Counted from the first letter of the stretch, positions 1 through 8,925 are shown. The stretch is 64,000 nucleotides of DNA from Chitinophaga sp. Cy-1792 (GCF_011752935.1 NZ_VWWO01000001.1:186001-250000), one strand, 5' to 3'. A program made the numbers and translations. The notes: generated by a model not told the origin, from the letters alone.

Positions 1-588
1 GTGGCCTTTCGGAAAACGTTCAGGGATGTCGGCGGTAGGCACAGCAGCCGTAACGATAACATCTTCACCATCTTTCCAGTCTGCAGGTGTAGCAACGCTA
101 TACTGAGCAGTGAGCTGGAGTGAGTCGATCACACGCAGTACTTCGAAGAAGTTTCTGCCGGTTGAAGCCGGGTAAGTGATCATGAGTTTTACCTTTTTAT
201 CAGGTCCGATGATGAACAGGGATCTGACAGTAAAGGTTTCTGAGGCATTAGGATGAATCATGCCATACAGGTTGGCCACTGTTTTGTCTTCATCAGCAAT
301 GATAGGGAAGTTAACGTCGCAGTGTTGAGTTTCGTTAATATCACCGATCCAGCTTTGATGTTTATCCAGCGGGTCAACGCTGAGGGCCAGCACTTTTACA
401 TTGCGTTTAGCAAACTCATTGCTGAGCAGCGCTGTTTTACCCAACTCGGTAGTACACACAGGTGTAAAGTCTGCAGGATGCGAGAACAATACGCCCCAGG
501 AATCACCAAGGTAATCGTAAAAATTTATTTCTCCTAATGTCGTTTTTGCTGTAAAGTTGGGAGCAGTGTCGCCCAGTCTTAAACTCAT
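1..588 (-). CDS. 1-Cys peroxiredoxin (Prx6/AhpC-TSA family), C-terminus cut by window edge
   Basis: Reads from an ATG at 588 down to base 1 without a stop, so the first 196 residues are present and the C-terminus lies outside the window. The N-terminus MSLRLGDTAPNFTAKT and the motif PADFTPVCTTELG carry the peroxidatic cysteine and the conserved Pro/Thr of thiol peroxidases. The following long thioredoxin-fold region and the C-terminal part (PADWKDGEDVIV, then a PERFPKGH segment) are typical of the Prx6 subgroup, which reduces hydroperoxides. No second cysteine is visible near the usual resolving position, which supports a 1-Cys mechanism. A TAnnTTTG-like box lies just upstream at 609-616. Family assignment is firm; the physiological reductant is unknown. 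Confidence 0.93.
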   Translation of the reverse strand, partial: MSLRLGDTAPNFTAKTTLGEINFYDYLGDSWGVLFSHPADFTPVCTTELGKTALLSNEFAKRNVKVLALSVDPLDKHQSWIGDINETQHCDVNFPIIADEDKTVANLYGMIHPNASETFTVRSLFIIGPDKKVKLMITYPASTGRNFFEVLRVIDSLQLTAQYSVATPADWKDGEDVIVTAAVPTADIPERFPKGH

Positions 589-608
589 AGTTTTACGATT
601 TACTTGAC

Positions 609-616
609 CAAAAATA
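609..616 (-). promoter_or_regulatory. Candidate -7 promoter box (TATTTTTG) for the peroxiredoxin gene
   Basis: On the minus strand this reads TATTTTTG, matching the Bacteroidota -7 consensus TAnnTTTG, 20 bases before the ATG at 588. No good TTTG -33 box sits 19 bases upstream, so the call rests on one element. The rest of the 589-905 gap is AT-rich and shows no credible gene or strong hairpin. Confidence 0.4.
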
Positions 617-905
617 GTATTTTCCTACAAAAGTTATAGACTTTAAAGTAACTTTTTTCTTTTTTTCCCATTAAATTATGATTAAAGGAAAATAAGGGGT
701 TAACAAACAATGGTCCTTAAAAAGGATAGATTAGGGTTAATTCATCTGGATAAACGATATACAGAACAGGCCATTATGGGGGTTAACAATAGTCCTGCAG
801 CCATTCAAACCAGCAGTTTGGTTTGTGTAAATGTCTGCCATGGAAGAAAATGGCCCGCGTTTAATTATTTCTCTATTTCTGGTCAGGTAATCGTACTATA
901 AAAAA

Positions 906-1262
906 TCAGGCTGTGCGATGCAGCTGCCAGGCATAATAGGCAAGACTGAACTTCATATCGTCCGTCAAATCAGCTTCCTGACGGGCAGCTTCATCTTCCA
1001 GCTCTAATTCGAGGTATCCGAGGTATAAGTCGTAATTGCGTTCCAGGTTTTTTACACACTGGCGGATTTTCCGGTTAATATCTTTTCTGGCTGCTGGTGG
1101 AGGTACCGGTGTATCCGGTTCCAACGTTCTGACAGGCATTGTGATAACTTTTCCCTTCTCTTCCGCAGCCTCGTCCATCTCCAGCCAGTTCACACGCTGC
1201 AGGATAGCTCCGATATGTATTGGCTGCCGGTTCCTGTTTGTAGTTTGTGCTGTTTCCATCAC
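906..1262 (-). CDS. Hypothetical protein, 118 aa
   Basis: I do not recognise this protein. It has no signal peptide and no membrane segment. An N-terminal basic/polar part (residues 1-40) is followed by a proline-rich stretch around PDTPVPPPAA, then an acidic, probably helical C-terminal half (KIRQCVKNLERNYDLYLG, then LELEDEAARQEADLTDDMKF) ending in an aromatic tail (LAYYAWQLHR). It starts with two Met codons, so the true start could be either. A TAAATTTG box at 1283-1290 lies 20 bases upstream, which supports transcription. It is divergent from the WYL regulator, so the two share the 1263-1397 region. Confidence 0.6.
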   Translation of the reverse strand: MMETAQTTNRNRQPIHIGAILQRVNWLEMDEAAEEKGKVITMPVRTLEPDTPVPPPAARKDINRKIRQCVKNLERNYDLYLGYLELELEDEAARQEADLTDDMKFSLAYYAWQLHRTA

Positions 1263-1282
1263 CGTAGGTTTTAATTACAATA

Positions 1283-1290
1283 CAAATTTA
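1283..1290 (-). promoter_or_regulatory. Candidate -7 promoter box (TAAATTTG) for the 118-aa gene
   Basis: Minus-strand TAAATTTG fits TAnnTTTG exactly and lies 20 bases before the start at 1262. No convincing -33 element is present at the expected spacing. Confidence 0.4.
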
Positions 1291-1397
1291 CGCCGCCGTT
1301 ACGCAAGGGATATGCGTAGTGAAATCTCCTTTAATTTTTTTTAAACGGCCGCTCCTATGGCGGAATTGTGTATTTTTAAAACCTAAATTTTTTGTTT

Positions 1398-2402
1398 GTG
1401 CCAAAAAATAAAGATGCACTCTCGCGTTATCGCTGGCTCGACGAACGATTACGCAATAAACGATCAGCGAAACCCACCCTGGAAGCACTTATTGCCTATG
1501 TTTCCGACAAAATGGGCGTCGAAGTATCTACCCGCACCATCCAGAAAGATATCCAGGACATGCGGCAGGATCCGGAGCTGAACTATATGGCGCCCATCAT
1601 TTATGATCGCGCGTCCAAAACCTATCGGTATGCTGATGATAATTACTCCATCAGCCAGCTTCCTATTGAAGAAGCTGACCTGCAGGGACTCGAAATTGCC
1701 ATCGGTATCCTCGAACAGTTCCGTAGCCTGCCTGTTGTACAGCAATTTGAAGATGCTATCCTGAAAATAGCCGCCAGCCTGAAAATAAACAGGGAAAACC
1801 TTCAACATCAAGGTCTTATCAAATTTGCCCGTACCTCTCAGTACAAAGGCGCCGAACATATTCCGGAAATCGTAGACGCCATCAAAAAACTGGAAGTCAT
1901 TCGTATCGCCTATCAGTCTTTCGACAGAGACGAACCAAAAGAATACCGCGTAGAACCTTATCACCTCCGGGAATACCAGCACCGCTTCTATCTTATAGGT
2001 AAAAGCCTGCAAAACACCGGTGATGGCCTCCGTACCTTCGCCCTCGACCGTATCGTCAAATTATGGCCCACCATGCAAAATTTCGATGAGAAAAATTTTG
2101 ATGACGCCAGCTACTTTCAACATGCGATCGGCATCACCGTGCATGACGGCGAACCGGAACAGGTACTCCTCGCCTTCACACCACGACAGGCGAAATACAT
2201 CAAATCACAGCCTATCCATGCTTCCCAGAAAGTAATAAAGGATAGCGAGAAAGAATGCCAGATTGCACTCAACGTAGTTATCAATCATGAACTTATCATG
2301 ACACTGCTCTCCTACGGCAGTAACGTGAAAGTCCTCAAACCGGCATCGCTCACCGACAAAATGAAAGAGGAAGCCGGCAATATGCTGGCCAACTACAAAT
2401 AA
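1398..2402 (+). CDS. WYL-domain transcriptional regulator
   Basis: A 334-residue protein starting at a GTG (1398); a TTG two codons earlier (1392) is the only other nearby start. The N-terminal part (about residues 1-75) looks like a winged-helix DNA-binding domain, with a recognition-helix-like segment STRTIQKDIQDMRQDPEL. The middle (about 135-230) is the WYL ligand-sensing domain, with the variant motif IRIAYQSFDRDEPKEYRVEPYHL and the conserved RFYLIG and TFALDRI segments. The C-terminal 100 residues match a WCX-type extension. WYL regulators respond to small ligands or nucleic acids in stress or defence contexts. There is no defence operon beside it, so the target is unknown. A bidirectional terminator follows immediately. 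Confidence 0.85.
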   Translation: MPKNKDALSRYRWLDERLRNKRSAKPTLEALIAYVSDKMGVEVSTRTIQKDIQDMRQDPELNYMAPIIYDRASKTYRYADDNYSISQLPIEEADLQGLEIAIGILEQFRSLPVVQQFEDAILKIAASLKINRENLQHQGLIKFARTSQYKGAEHIPEIVDAIKKLEVIRIAYQSFDRDEPKEYRVEPYHLREYQHRFYLIGKSLQNTGDGLRTFALDRIVKLWPTMQNFDEKNFDDASYFQHAIGITVHDGEPEQVLLAFTPRQAKYIKSQPIHASQKVIKDSEKECQIALNVVINHELIMTLLSYGSNVKVLKPASLTDKMKEEAGNMLANYK

Positions 2403-2403
2403 A

Positions 2404-2438
2404 AAAATCCCGTCTCCACTCAGTAGAGACGGGATTTT
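2404..2438. terminator. Bidirectional intrinsic terminator
   Basis: A 13-bp stem (2404-2416 with 2426-2438, AAAATCCCGTCTC arm) with A-run and T-run flanks, placed between the stop of the WYL gene and the stop of the convergent gene at 2457. The loop region CTCCACTCAGTAGAG is a one-base variant of the CTCTACTNAGTAGAG core seen in other terminators of this window. Confidence 0.88.
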
Positions 2439-2456
2439 TCAACATATAAAATCAAA

Positions 2457-3260
2457 TTAGTTCTTGGCGCTTTTAGGCTGTGAAGGCACTACCAATGGTG
2501 CAGCCGGTGGAGGCGGAACCTCACCTGGCGCGGCAGCCGGTTTGGCAAACATGCTTTCATCAATTGGCTTGTTTATTTCCATCTTGTCGATAGTCATGGT
2601 AATCATGCCACCCTGCGCTCCCTGTGTACTTTTTGCAGGATAAACGTATCCATCCGGTGTCTTTCTGAAATCAGAGAAATCAGAAACCATCTTTTGCTCC
2701 TGACCACCCAGTTTCAGGGTATTTTCTGCTCTTACAATGTAATAAGATTCAGCATCTAAAAACACATATCCGACATTACCCTCTTTGGTTACTACTTTAA
2801 TTTTGTAGGCAGGTTTTGCATTAACAGTATCCTTACCTATCAGGCTCAGTGTCTTTCCTTTAGCGGTATAATTATATAATTCGCTACCGGTGAGGTCCAG
2901 CATAGGTTTCATGGCATTCAGCGTGGCTGCGTCCATATCCTGTGGGGATGTCTGCATCATCACCGGCATCAACACCCAGCCGCTTTTGTCCGTTACTACC
3001 TGTACATTGGTAGTACCCATCACTTCAAACTGCAGGCGCATCGCCTTATCATTGAGGCCCCACCTTTTATAGTCAATATTCTTACCGTCGGCACTGGTAG
3101 TACCTTCCATATATTGGGTTTTGACACTGGAAATTTTTGCAATTCCGCCAAGGGCCGCATAGTGTTTATTCAGAATATCTGTGAGTGTTTGTCCGAATGC
3201 AGTATTAGTCAATGCTATCAGTAGCAGCACTGCAAAACTTAAATATTTAGTTACTTTCAT
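2457..3260 (-). CDS. Exported LolA-like (outer-membrane lipoprotein-sorting fold) protein
   Basis: A 267-residue protein with a clear signal peptide (KYLSFAVLLLIALTNTAFGQ, cleavage after about residue 23). The mature part (about 24-235) has the beta-rich pattern of LolA/LolB-like periplasmic proteins: HYAALGGIAKI at the start, then strands such as KTQYMEGTTS, GYVFLDAESYYIVRAE and DFRKTPDGYVYPAKST. The tail (236-267) is Pro/Ala-rich (PPPPAAP) and probably disordered. Bacteroidota encode many such proteins. They may carry lipids or lipoproteins, but this one has no lipoprotein-export neighbour. It is monocistronic, convergent with the WYL gene and divergent from adenine deaminase. Fold assignment is moderately sure; function is inference. 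Confidence 0.65.
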   Translation of the reverse strand: MKVTKYLSFAVLLLIALTNTAFGQTLTDILNKHYAALGGIAKISSVKTQYMEGTTSADGKNIDYKRWGLNDKAMRLQFEVMGTTNVQVVTDKSGWVLMPVMMQTSPQDMDAATLNAMKPMLDLTGSELYNYTAKGKTLSLIGKDTVNAKPAYKIKVVTKEGNVGYVFLDAESYYIVRAENTLKLGGQEQKMVSDFSDFRKTPDGYVYPAKSTQGAQGGMITMTIDKMEINKPIDESMFAKPAAAPGEVPPPPAAPLVVPSQPKSAKN

Positions 3261-3346
3261 ACAAGCAATTTATCGATTAAAGATAACCAAAAAAGGGTTC
3301 CACCAAATTCTTCTTATTCCTTTCTGTCAAACTCCGTGCTATTACT

Positions 3347-3354
3347 TAGATTTA
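3347..3354 (+). promoter_or_regulatory. Candidate -7 box next to the ade start codon
   Basis: TAGATTTA differs from TAnnTTTG only in the last base and ends 4 bases before the ATG at 3359. If used, transcription would start at or next to the start codon, giving a leaderless message. Confidence 0.35.
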
Positions 3355-3358
3355 CGGA

Positions 3359-4996
3359 ATGAATAGCTTTGAAATTACTGCAAACCTGGTGGATGTACTG
3401 CAACAGGAAATATACCCGGCCAGGGTACAAATACAAGACGGTCACATCCGGCAGATCACCCGCCTCCATGAGCCCTGCGAGGGCTATATTATGCCGGGCT
3501 TCACGGATGCGCATGTACACGTAGAAAGCTCCATGCTGATTCCTTCGGAATTTGCCCGGCTCGCAGTAGTACATGGCACCGTAGCAACGATCAGTGATCC
3601 TCACGAAATAGCGAACGTATTAGGTGTTCCCGGTGTGGAATATATGCTCGAAAATGGGAAACAAGTCCCCTTTAAATTCAATTTCGGCGCCCCTTCCTGC
3701 GTTCCGGCAACAGTATTCGAAACTGCCGGCGCCACCATTGACGCTGCCGCTGTTGCCAGTCTGCTCCTCAGAAACGATATCAAATACCTCACGGAAATGA
3801 TGAATTTTCCGGGAGTATTACATAAAGACCCGGAAGTAATGGCCAAAATAGCCGCTGCCAAATCCATGAATAAGCCCGTGGATGGCCATGCGCCAGGCCT
3901 CCGTGGCGAAGATGCCCGCAATTATATTCAGGCAGGTATCAGCACTGACCACGAATGCTTTACCATTGAAGAAGCCCGTGAAAAGCTCTCCTATGGCATG
4001 CATATCCTCATCAGAGAAGGTAGTGCCGCCAAAAATTTCGAAGCACTCATCCCCCTCCTGCCGGATTATTACGAGAAAATCATGTTCTGCAGTGACGACA
4101 AGCACCCGGACAATCTCGAGGAAGGCCATATCAATCTGCTTGTAAAACGCGCACTGGCAAAGGGTAACGACCTCTTCAAAGTACTGCGCGCCGCCTGTGT
4201 AAACCCCGTATTACATTACCAGCTGGATAACGGATTACTCCGCGTAGACGATGCCGCAGATTTTATCCTGGTAGATGACCTGAAAAACTTCAACGTACTT
4301 GGCACCTGGATCAATGGGGTTAAAGTTGCTGAAAATGGCCGTACGCTTATAAATTCAGTAGAAGTTGCTCCAATAAACAATTTCGACTGCGATCCGAAAA
4401 ATGTAGTTGATTTCTTTATGCCATGTACCAGCGAAAGTGTTACCGTTCCTGTAATTGGCGCTATTGAAGGAGAACTGATCACCGATAAACTCAGTGCAGT
4501 ATTACACCCTGTAAATGGTAACGTTCAGAGCGACACCAAACAGGATGTGCTGAAACTCGCTGTGGTAAACAGATATACCAACGCCCCCGTGGCAATGTCC
4601 TTTATTAAAGGATTTGGACTGAAAGAAGGCGCTATCGCTTCGTCTGTGGCGCACGACAGTCATAATATTATTGCTGTTGGGGCAGATGATCAAAGTTTAT
4701 GTACTGCTATCAACGCAGTCATTGCAGCCAAAGGTGGAATCAGTGTAGTCAGCAAGTCTGGCATGGATGTACTGGCACTACCGGTAGCAGGCCTGATGTC
4801 TAACCTTGACGGATATACGATATCTTCCAAATACAGTGCTATGGACCGTGCTGCCAAAGGAATAGGATCAACACTTGCCTCTCCATATATGACACTGTCG
4901 TTTATGGCACTCCTGGTAATTCCTCATCTGAAACTGAGTGATAAAGGGCTTTTCGACGGAGATACCTTTACGTTTGTAGACCAGGAATTAAAATAA
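3359..4996 (+). CDS. ade: Adenine deaminase
   Basis: A 545-residue amidohydrolase-superfamily enzyme that converts adenine to hypoxanthine and ammonia in purine salvage. The metal-binding motif AHVHVESSM (H52, H54) follows PGFTDA. The adenine-deaminase signature continues with GTVATISDPHEIANVLG, DGHAPGLRGEDA, ISTDHECFTIEEA and FCSDDKHPDNL. The C-terminal half carries the family-specific domain (NRYTNAPVAMSFIKGFGL, GAIASSVAHDSHNIIAVG). Length matches bacterial Ade. It stands alone between divergent and convergent genes, with a near-consensus -7 box abutting the start and a strong terminator behind it. Identification is firm. Confidence 0.95.
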   Translation: MNSFEITANLVDVLQQEIYPARVQIQDGHIRQITRLHEPCEGYIMPGFTDAHVHVESSMLIPSEFARLAVVHGTVATISDPHEIANVLGVPGVEYMLENGKQVPFKFNFGAPSCVPATVFETAGATIDAAAVASLLLRNDIKYLTEMMNFPGVLHKDPEVMAKIAAAKSMNKPVDGHAPGLRGEDARNYIQAGISTDHECFTIEEAREKLSYGMHILIREGSAAKNFEALIPLLPDYYEKIMFCSDDKHPDNLEEGHINLLVKRALAKGNDLFKVLRAACVNPVLHYQLDNGLLRVDDAADFILVDDLKNFNVLGTWINGVKVAENGRTLINSVEVAPINNFDCDPKNVVDFFMPCTSESVTVPVIGAIEGELITDKLSAVLHPVNGNVQSDTKQDVLKLAVVNRYTNAPVAMSFIKGFGLKEGAIASSVAHDSHNIIAVGADDQSLCTAINAVIAAKGGISVVSKSGMDVLALPVAGLMSNLDGYTISSKYSAMDRAAKGIGSTLASPYMTLSFMALLVIPHLKLSDKGLFDGDTFTFVDQELK

Positions 4997-5012
4997 ATCT
5001 TATTTAAATAAA

Positions 5013-5049
5013 AAAACCTGCGTTCATTTAAATATTGAACGCAGGTTTT
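5013..5049. terminator. Bidirectional intrinsic terminator between ade and anmK
   Basis: A 14-bp perfect stem (5013-5026 with 5036-5049, arm AAAACCTGCGTTCA) with a 9-base AT loop, flanked by A- and T-rich sequence. It serves the convergent ade and anmK genes. Confidence 0.9.
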
Positions 5050-5065
5050 ATATTTATAAAAAATA

Positions 5066-6160
5066 CTATTGTACCCACAAGGCACCGCCGATACTATCTC
5101 TTTCAGCGCCTGTTACGGAAGACAATACATTTTCTTCCTGTCTCCAGCGTAACGTGCCGATCAACGCCATAATCAGCGCTTCTTTATAATTAATTGTTCC
5201 TTCATCAGGTACTGCCACTTCTACATCCAGTGATTGAAGATGTACGCGGATACGGCTGATAAGATAGGTATTCAGTGTACCTCCGCCAGTAATCAGCATT
5301 TTAGCCGGTGCTGCCGGATCGTCCATTTTTAATTTCAGCGAAGCCACTGCATTGGCAATCTGAATAGCGATATGCTCTACATAGGTATTCAGTTTACCCT
5401 GCACAGAAATACGCAATGCATCAAACATTGGCAGGATGGTAGCCGTGCCGAAATCATTCGCCAGCGACTTAGGCCATGGTTCATTATAATATGCCAGTGC
5501 ATTTAGTTTATCCAGCAGATCATGGTCGGTAACCCCGCCGGCAGCTAATTCGCCACCAGCATCATATGCACGGTTCAATGCTGCTACAAGGCCGTTCAGG
5601 ACACGGTTTGCCGGACAAACATCAAATGCAGTAAAGCCATCCGGCAATACAGCAGAGATATTGGCGATACCACCCAGGTTCAGGTAATACTGGTAACCAG
5701 GGAAGAGATATTTTTCTCCAATAGGTACAATTGGTGCACCCTGACCACCCAAAGCCACGTCCATAGCACGTAAATCACTGATAACCGGCAGCTTGGTAAC
5801 CGCCGCTATAGCGGCGCCATCACCCAGCTGGGCCGTCATCTTACCCGCAGGCATATGAAAAGTAGTATGACCATGAGAGGCAATAAAGTGGACTTTATGG
5901 TCCAGTTGATTAGCCTCAATAAATTTATTGATACGATGGCCGTTGTAATGACCGTATTCGCTATGCAGCAGCAGGTAATCACGCGCCGACAAGCTGGTAG
6001 CATTAGCCAGCTTATCTACCCATTCCTGCTCATAAGGCAAACTTTCCGATGCCTTGATGATGTATGTCCATTGTCCACGTATCTCTGTCAGCTCCGCAAA
6101 CACAATATCCAGTCCATCCAGTGAGCTGCCCGACATGGTGCCTATCACATTATATACCAT
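5066..6160 (-). CDS. anmK: Anhydro-N-acetylmuramic acid kinase
   Basis: A 364-residue sugar kinase of the ASKHA fold that phosphorylates and opens 1,6-anhydro-MurNAc during cell-wall recycling. The N-terminus carries the ATP-binding signature GTMSGSSLDGLDIV. Other conserved segments are FIASHGHTTFHMP, AQLGDGAAIAAVTKLPVISD, GGQGAPIVPIGEKYLF, YYLNLGGIANIS and LITGGGTLNTYLI. Length is standard for AnmK. No other recycling gene (murQ, nagZ) is adjacent. A TACCTTTG box at 6177-6184 precedes the ATG by 16 bases. Confidence 0.95.
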   Translation of the reverse strand: MVYNVIGTMSGSSLDGLDIVFAELTEIRGQWTYIIKASESLPYEQEWVDKLANATSLSARDYLLLHSEYGHYNGHRINKFIEANQLDHKVHFIASHGHTTFHMPAGKMTAQLGDGAAIAAVTKLPVISDLRAMDVALGGQGAPIVPIGEKYLFPGYQYYLNLGGIANISAVLPDGFTAFDVCPANRVLNGLVAALNRAYDAGGELAAGGVTDHDLLDKLNALAYYNEPWPKSLANDFGTATILPMFDALRISVQGKLNTYVEHIAIQIANAVASLKLKMDDPAAPAKMLITGGGTLNTYLISRIRVHLQSLDVEVAVPDEGTINYKEALIMALIGTLRWRQEENVLSSVTGAERDSIGGALWVQ

Positions 6161-6176
6161 CTGAAAAAAATTTCAG

Positions 6177-6184
6177 CAAAGGTA
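6177..6184 (-). promoter_or_regulatory. -7 promoter box (TACCTTTG) for anmK
   Basis: Minus-strand TACCTTTG is an exact TAnnTTTG match, 16 bases upstream of the anmK ATG at 6160. No clear TTTG lies 19 bases further up. Confidence 0.5.
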
Positions 6185-6267
6185 AATCATCTACCTAAAG
6201 AATTTTTTTAAGGATTTATGGAATTGATATATCCGCCGGCATCATGTGCCTACAAAACAGCTACGCC

Positions 6268-8097
6268 ATGAAAAAAATACTCGCAATGGTCATCTGTATG
6301 ATGATATCTGCAATGGCCCTGAAGGCCCAATCCGGAGAAATATCCGGCACAGTAAAAGATAGCCAGACCGGTGATCTGCTACCGGGTGTTACCGTTCAGG
6401 TCAAAAACACCAAAACAGCTGTGGCGACCGATATCAAAGGACGATGGAAGCTGAAAATCAAAACCGCAAGCGCGGTAGTACAGGTTTCATTCGTAGGATA
6501 CCTGAACCAGGAGTTAACGCTGAACGCTGGCGCTGATACAGTTATAGCGCTGCAACAGGATAACAGGACATTGAAGGAGATAGCTGTAACCGGCTATGCT
6601 CCTGTCAGAAGAAAGGTAGCATCTTCCTATGAATCTGTTAAGTCCACCCCCTTTGCAGGATACTATTCCTCCATGCAGGGGCAGGATGCCAATACGGAAG
6701 CCTACGGCACGATCAATGAAAATACCTTCCATAATGCCATAGATCAGCCTTTGAGTACTTTCAGTGCAGATGTAGACAGGGCATCCTACAGTAATATCAG
6801 GCGTTTTCTGAACAATGGCCAGCTTCCTCCTGCCGATGCAATAAGGGTGGAAGAGATGATCAATTATTTTGATTACCATTATCCACAACCCACAGGAGAG
6901 GCGCCGGTGGCCATTGTAGCAGATATGGCGGTATGTCCCTGGAATAAGGACCATCAGCTGGTACGCATTGGCATTCAGGGTAAAACAGTGGAAACCAAAA
7001 ACTTACCTTCCAGCAACCTGGTATTCCTGCTAGATGTTTCCGGTTCTATGGATGAACCCAACAAGCTGCCGCTGGTAAAGCGTGCCATGGAAATCCTGGT
7101 AAAACAATTAAGACCACAGGATAAAGTATCAATCGTTGTATACGCAGGCGCAGCCGGAGTAGTACTACCGGCCACCAGTGGTGCCCACAAAGAGAAAATT
7201 CTCGCCGCATTAAACAAATTGGAGGCCGGTGGCTCCACAAACGGAGGCCAGGGCATTCAGCTGGCCTATGATATTGCTGCAAAAAACTTTCTTCCCAAAG
7301 GAAACAACCGGGTAATACTCGCCACTGACGGAGATTTCAACGTAGGTGTAAGCGGCAACGGTGAACTGGAACGTCTTATTGAAAAAGAAAGGGAAAGAGG
7401 TATATCCTTGTCTGTATTAGGTTTTGGGATGGGCAATATCAAGGATGACAAAATGGAAACCCTTGCCGATAAAGGTAATGGCAACTATGCATATATCGAC
7501 AGCTACGAAGAAGCCAGAAGAATTTTTGAAACAGAATTTGGCGGAACGCTATTCACCATTGCCAAGGATGTAAAGCTGCAGGTAGAGTTCAATCCTGCTA
7601 CGGTACAGTCTTACAGACTGGTGGGTTATGAAAACAGGTTATTGAACACAGAGGATTTTAATAATGATAAAAAAGACGCCGGAGATATGGGCGCCGGCCA
7701 TACTGTAACAGCTTTATATGAAATTATCCCGGCGGGAAGTAAAGAAAAGCCTGTCAACTGGGTAGATCCATTGAAGTATCAGCAATCTGTAACCGGTACC
7801 AGCAAAGAATTACTGACTGTAAAAGTTCGTTATAAAGAGCCCTCCTCTACGAAAAGCAAGCTATTGCAGGTTTCCCTTGGCAACAGGGCTGCGGCCATAA
7901 ATAATATGGATGCCGATTTCAGAATGGCAGCTGCTGTGGCCACCTTCGGGCAGTTGCTCCGGGAATCCAGCTTTAAGGGTAAGGCTACCTATGATGATAT
8001 ACTGGCCTGGGCTACCAGTGCCAAGGGAGATGATCCTGAGGGCTACAGGAGCGAGTTTCTGCAACTGGTCAAAAAAGCGCGGCTGCTTAAAAAATGA
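6268..8097 (+). CDS. Exported VWA-domain protein with CarboxypepD-reg-like N-terminal domain (YfbK-like)
   Basis: I place the start at ATG 6268, giving a normal signal peptide (KKILAMVICMMISAMALKAQ); an ATG at 6244 would add eight residues. Domain order in the 609-residue protein: carboxypeptidase-regulatory-like beta domain (SGEISGTVKDSQTGDLLPGV, then SFVGYLNQ, about 23-100); a YfbK-type N-terminal segment (STFSADVDRASYSNIRRFL, about 165-230); a von Willebrand A domain with intact MIDAS residues (FLLDVSGSMDE, GGSTNGGQG, ATDGDFNVG; about 245-430); and a C-terminal DUF3520-like region (YRLVGYENRLL to the end). Probably a cell-surface or periplasmic metal-dependent binding protein. The ligand is unknown. 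upp follows 45 bases downstream on the same strand. Confidence 0.88.
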   Translation: MKKILAMVICMMISAMALKAQSGEISGTVKDSQTGDLLPGVTVQVKNTKTAVATDIKGRWKLKIKTASAVVQVSFVGYLNQELTLNAGADTVIALQQDNRTLKEIAVTGYAPVRRKVASSYESVKSTPFAGYYSSMQGQDANTEAYGTINENTFHNAIDQPLSTFSADVDRASYSNIRRFLNNGQLPPADAIRVEEMINYFDYHYPQPTGEAPVAIVADMAVCPWNKDHQLVRIGIQGKTVETKNLPSSNLVFLLDVSGSMDEPNKLPLVKRAMEILVKQLRPQDKVSIVVYAGAAGVVLPATSGAHKEKILAALNKLEAGGSTNGGQGIQLAYDIAAKNFLPKGNNRVILATDGDFNVGVSGNGELERLIEKERERGISLSVLGFGMGNIKDDKMETLADKGNGNYAYIDSYEEARRIFETEFGGTLFTIAKDVKLQVEFNPATVQSYRLVGYENRLLNTEDFNNDKKDAGDMGAGHTVTALYEIIPAGSKEKPVNWVDPLKYQQSVTGTSKELLTVKVRYKEPSSTKSKLLQVSLGNRAAAINNMDADFRMAAAVATFGQLLRESSFKGKATYDDILAWATSAKGDDPEGYRSEFLQLVKKARLLKK

Positions 8098-8114
8098 GCA
8101 ATCAACAATTTTCG

Positions 8115-8123
8115 GTAATTTGC
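8115..8123 (+). promoter_or_regulatory. GTAATTTGC element upstream of upp
   Basis: The nonamer GTAATTTGC also occurs at 38080-38088 and 56833-56841, each time 4-20 bases before a start codon. It resembles the TAnnTTTG box with one spacer base missing. Here it ends 19 bases before the upp ATG. Confidence 0.35.
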
Positions 8124-8142
8124 CGCCTCAAAGTGCAAACAA

Positions 8143-8796
8143 ATGGTAATTAATTTAAGTGAAACTAATTCGCTGGTAGGTGAATGGCTCAGTGAAATCA
8201 GAAACGTTGATGTGCAGCATGACCGCATGCGTTTCAGACGTAATATGGAGCGTGTAGGTGAAGTGGCAGCGTATGAAATCAGTAAAACACTGGAATATGT
8301 AGAGAAAGATATCACTACTCCGCTGGGTATTGCAAAGTGCCGCGTGCTGAAAGAACAGCCGGTATTGGCAACTATCCTGCGTGCAGGACTCGCACTGCAT
8401 CAGGGTTTACTGCATTACTTCGATAAGGCAGACCACGCTTTTATTTCTGCTTATCGCAAACATAATCATGATGGTTCTTTTGATATTAACCTGGAATATG
8501 TGAGCAGTCCATCCATCGAAGGTCAGGTGCTGATCGTGTCCGACCCGATGCTGGCTACCGGAGCTTCCCTGGTTAAAACGATCGAACACCTGGAAGAGAT
8601 CGGTAAACCTTCTCATATTCACCTGGTAGTAGCTATTGCCTGCACCGTTGGTATCGAATATGTATTAAGAAACACCAAATCCAACCTTACCATCTGGGCT
8701 GGAGATATTGATGATGAGCTGACTGCAAAAGGCTATATCGTTCCAGGACTCGGTGATGCCGGAGATCTGGCATTCGGAAATAAAATACAACAATAG
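8143..8796 (+). CDS. upp: Uracil phosphoribosyltransferase
   Basis: A 217-residue type I phosphoribosyltransferase that makes UMP from uracil and PRPP. The PRPP-binding loop is VLIVSDPMLATGASLVKTI, a close match to the Upp consensus. Other family motifs are TILRAGLALHQGLLHYF, ISAYRK (substrate flap) and the C-terminal uracil-binding segment GYIVPGLGDAGDLAFG. Together with ade it supports nucleobase salvage, though the two are not linked. A terminator follows at 8813. Confidence 0.95.
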   Translation: MVINLSETNSLVGEWLSEIRNVDVQHDRMRFRRNMERVGEVAAYEISKTLEYVEKDITTPLGIAKCRVLKEQPVLATILRAGLALHQGLLHYFDKADHAFISAYRKHNHDGSFDINLEYVSSPSIEGQVLIVSDPMLATGASLVKTIEHLEEIGKPSHIHLVVAIACTVGIEYVLRNTKSNLTIWAGDIDDELTAKGYIVPGLGDAGDLAFGNKIQQ

Positions 8797-8812
8797 TCAT
8801 ACTTTAACGTTT

Positions 8813-8862
8813 AACGGATATACGGAGTTGTGCATGTCACGGCTTCGTATATCCGTTTTTTT
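8813..8862 (+). terminator. Intrinsic terminator after upp
   Basis: A 12-bp stem (8813-8824 with 8846-8857, arm AACGGATATACG) with a 21-base loop, followed by a T-run. Confidence 0.8.
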
Positions 8863-8894
8863 GTCGGTATAATACTTTTTATACATTTATTTAA

Positions 8895-8925
8895 TTTGAG
8901 ATATGACTAAAAAGATGTACCTTCA
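8895..8925 (+). promoter_or_regulatory. Candidate promoter for the PorP/SprF-like gene (TTTG-N19-TACCTTCA)
   Basis: A TTTG at 8895-8898 is exactly 19 bases before TACCTTCA at 8918-8925. Spacing is ideal for a Bacteroidota housekeeping promoter, and the -7 box has two mismatches in its last two bases. The start codon is 37 bases downstream. Confidence 0.45.

Noticed and set aside
253..537. Open frame on the plus strand inside the peroxiredoxin gene
   Set aside because: Antisense to a clearly recognised gene; composition is that of a shadow frame, with no domain or start signal.
710..901. Possible 63-aa protein between the peroxiredoxin and the 118-aa gene
   Set aside because: No recognisable features, no promoter box at a sensible distance, and composition like non-coding DNA. 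Kept out of the gene list.
1398..2402. WYL regulator as a sign of a defence island
   Set aside because: No restriction, CRISPR, BREX, toxin or retron genes flank it; the neighbours are metabolic and envelope genes.
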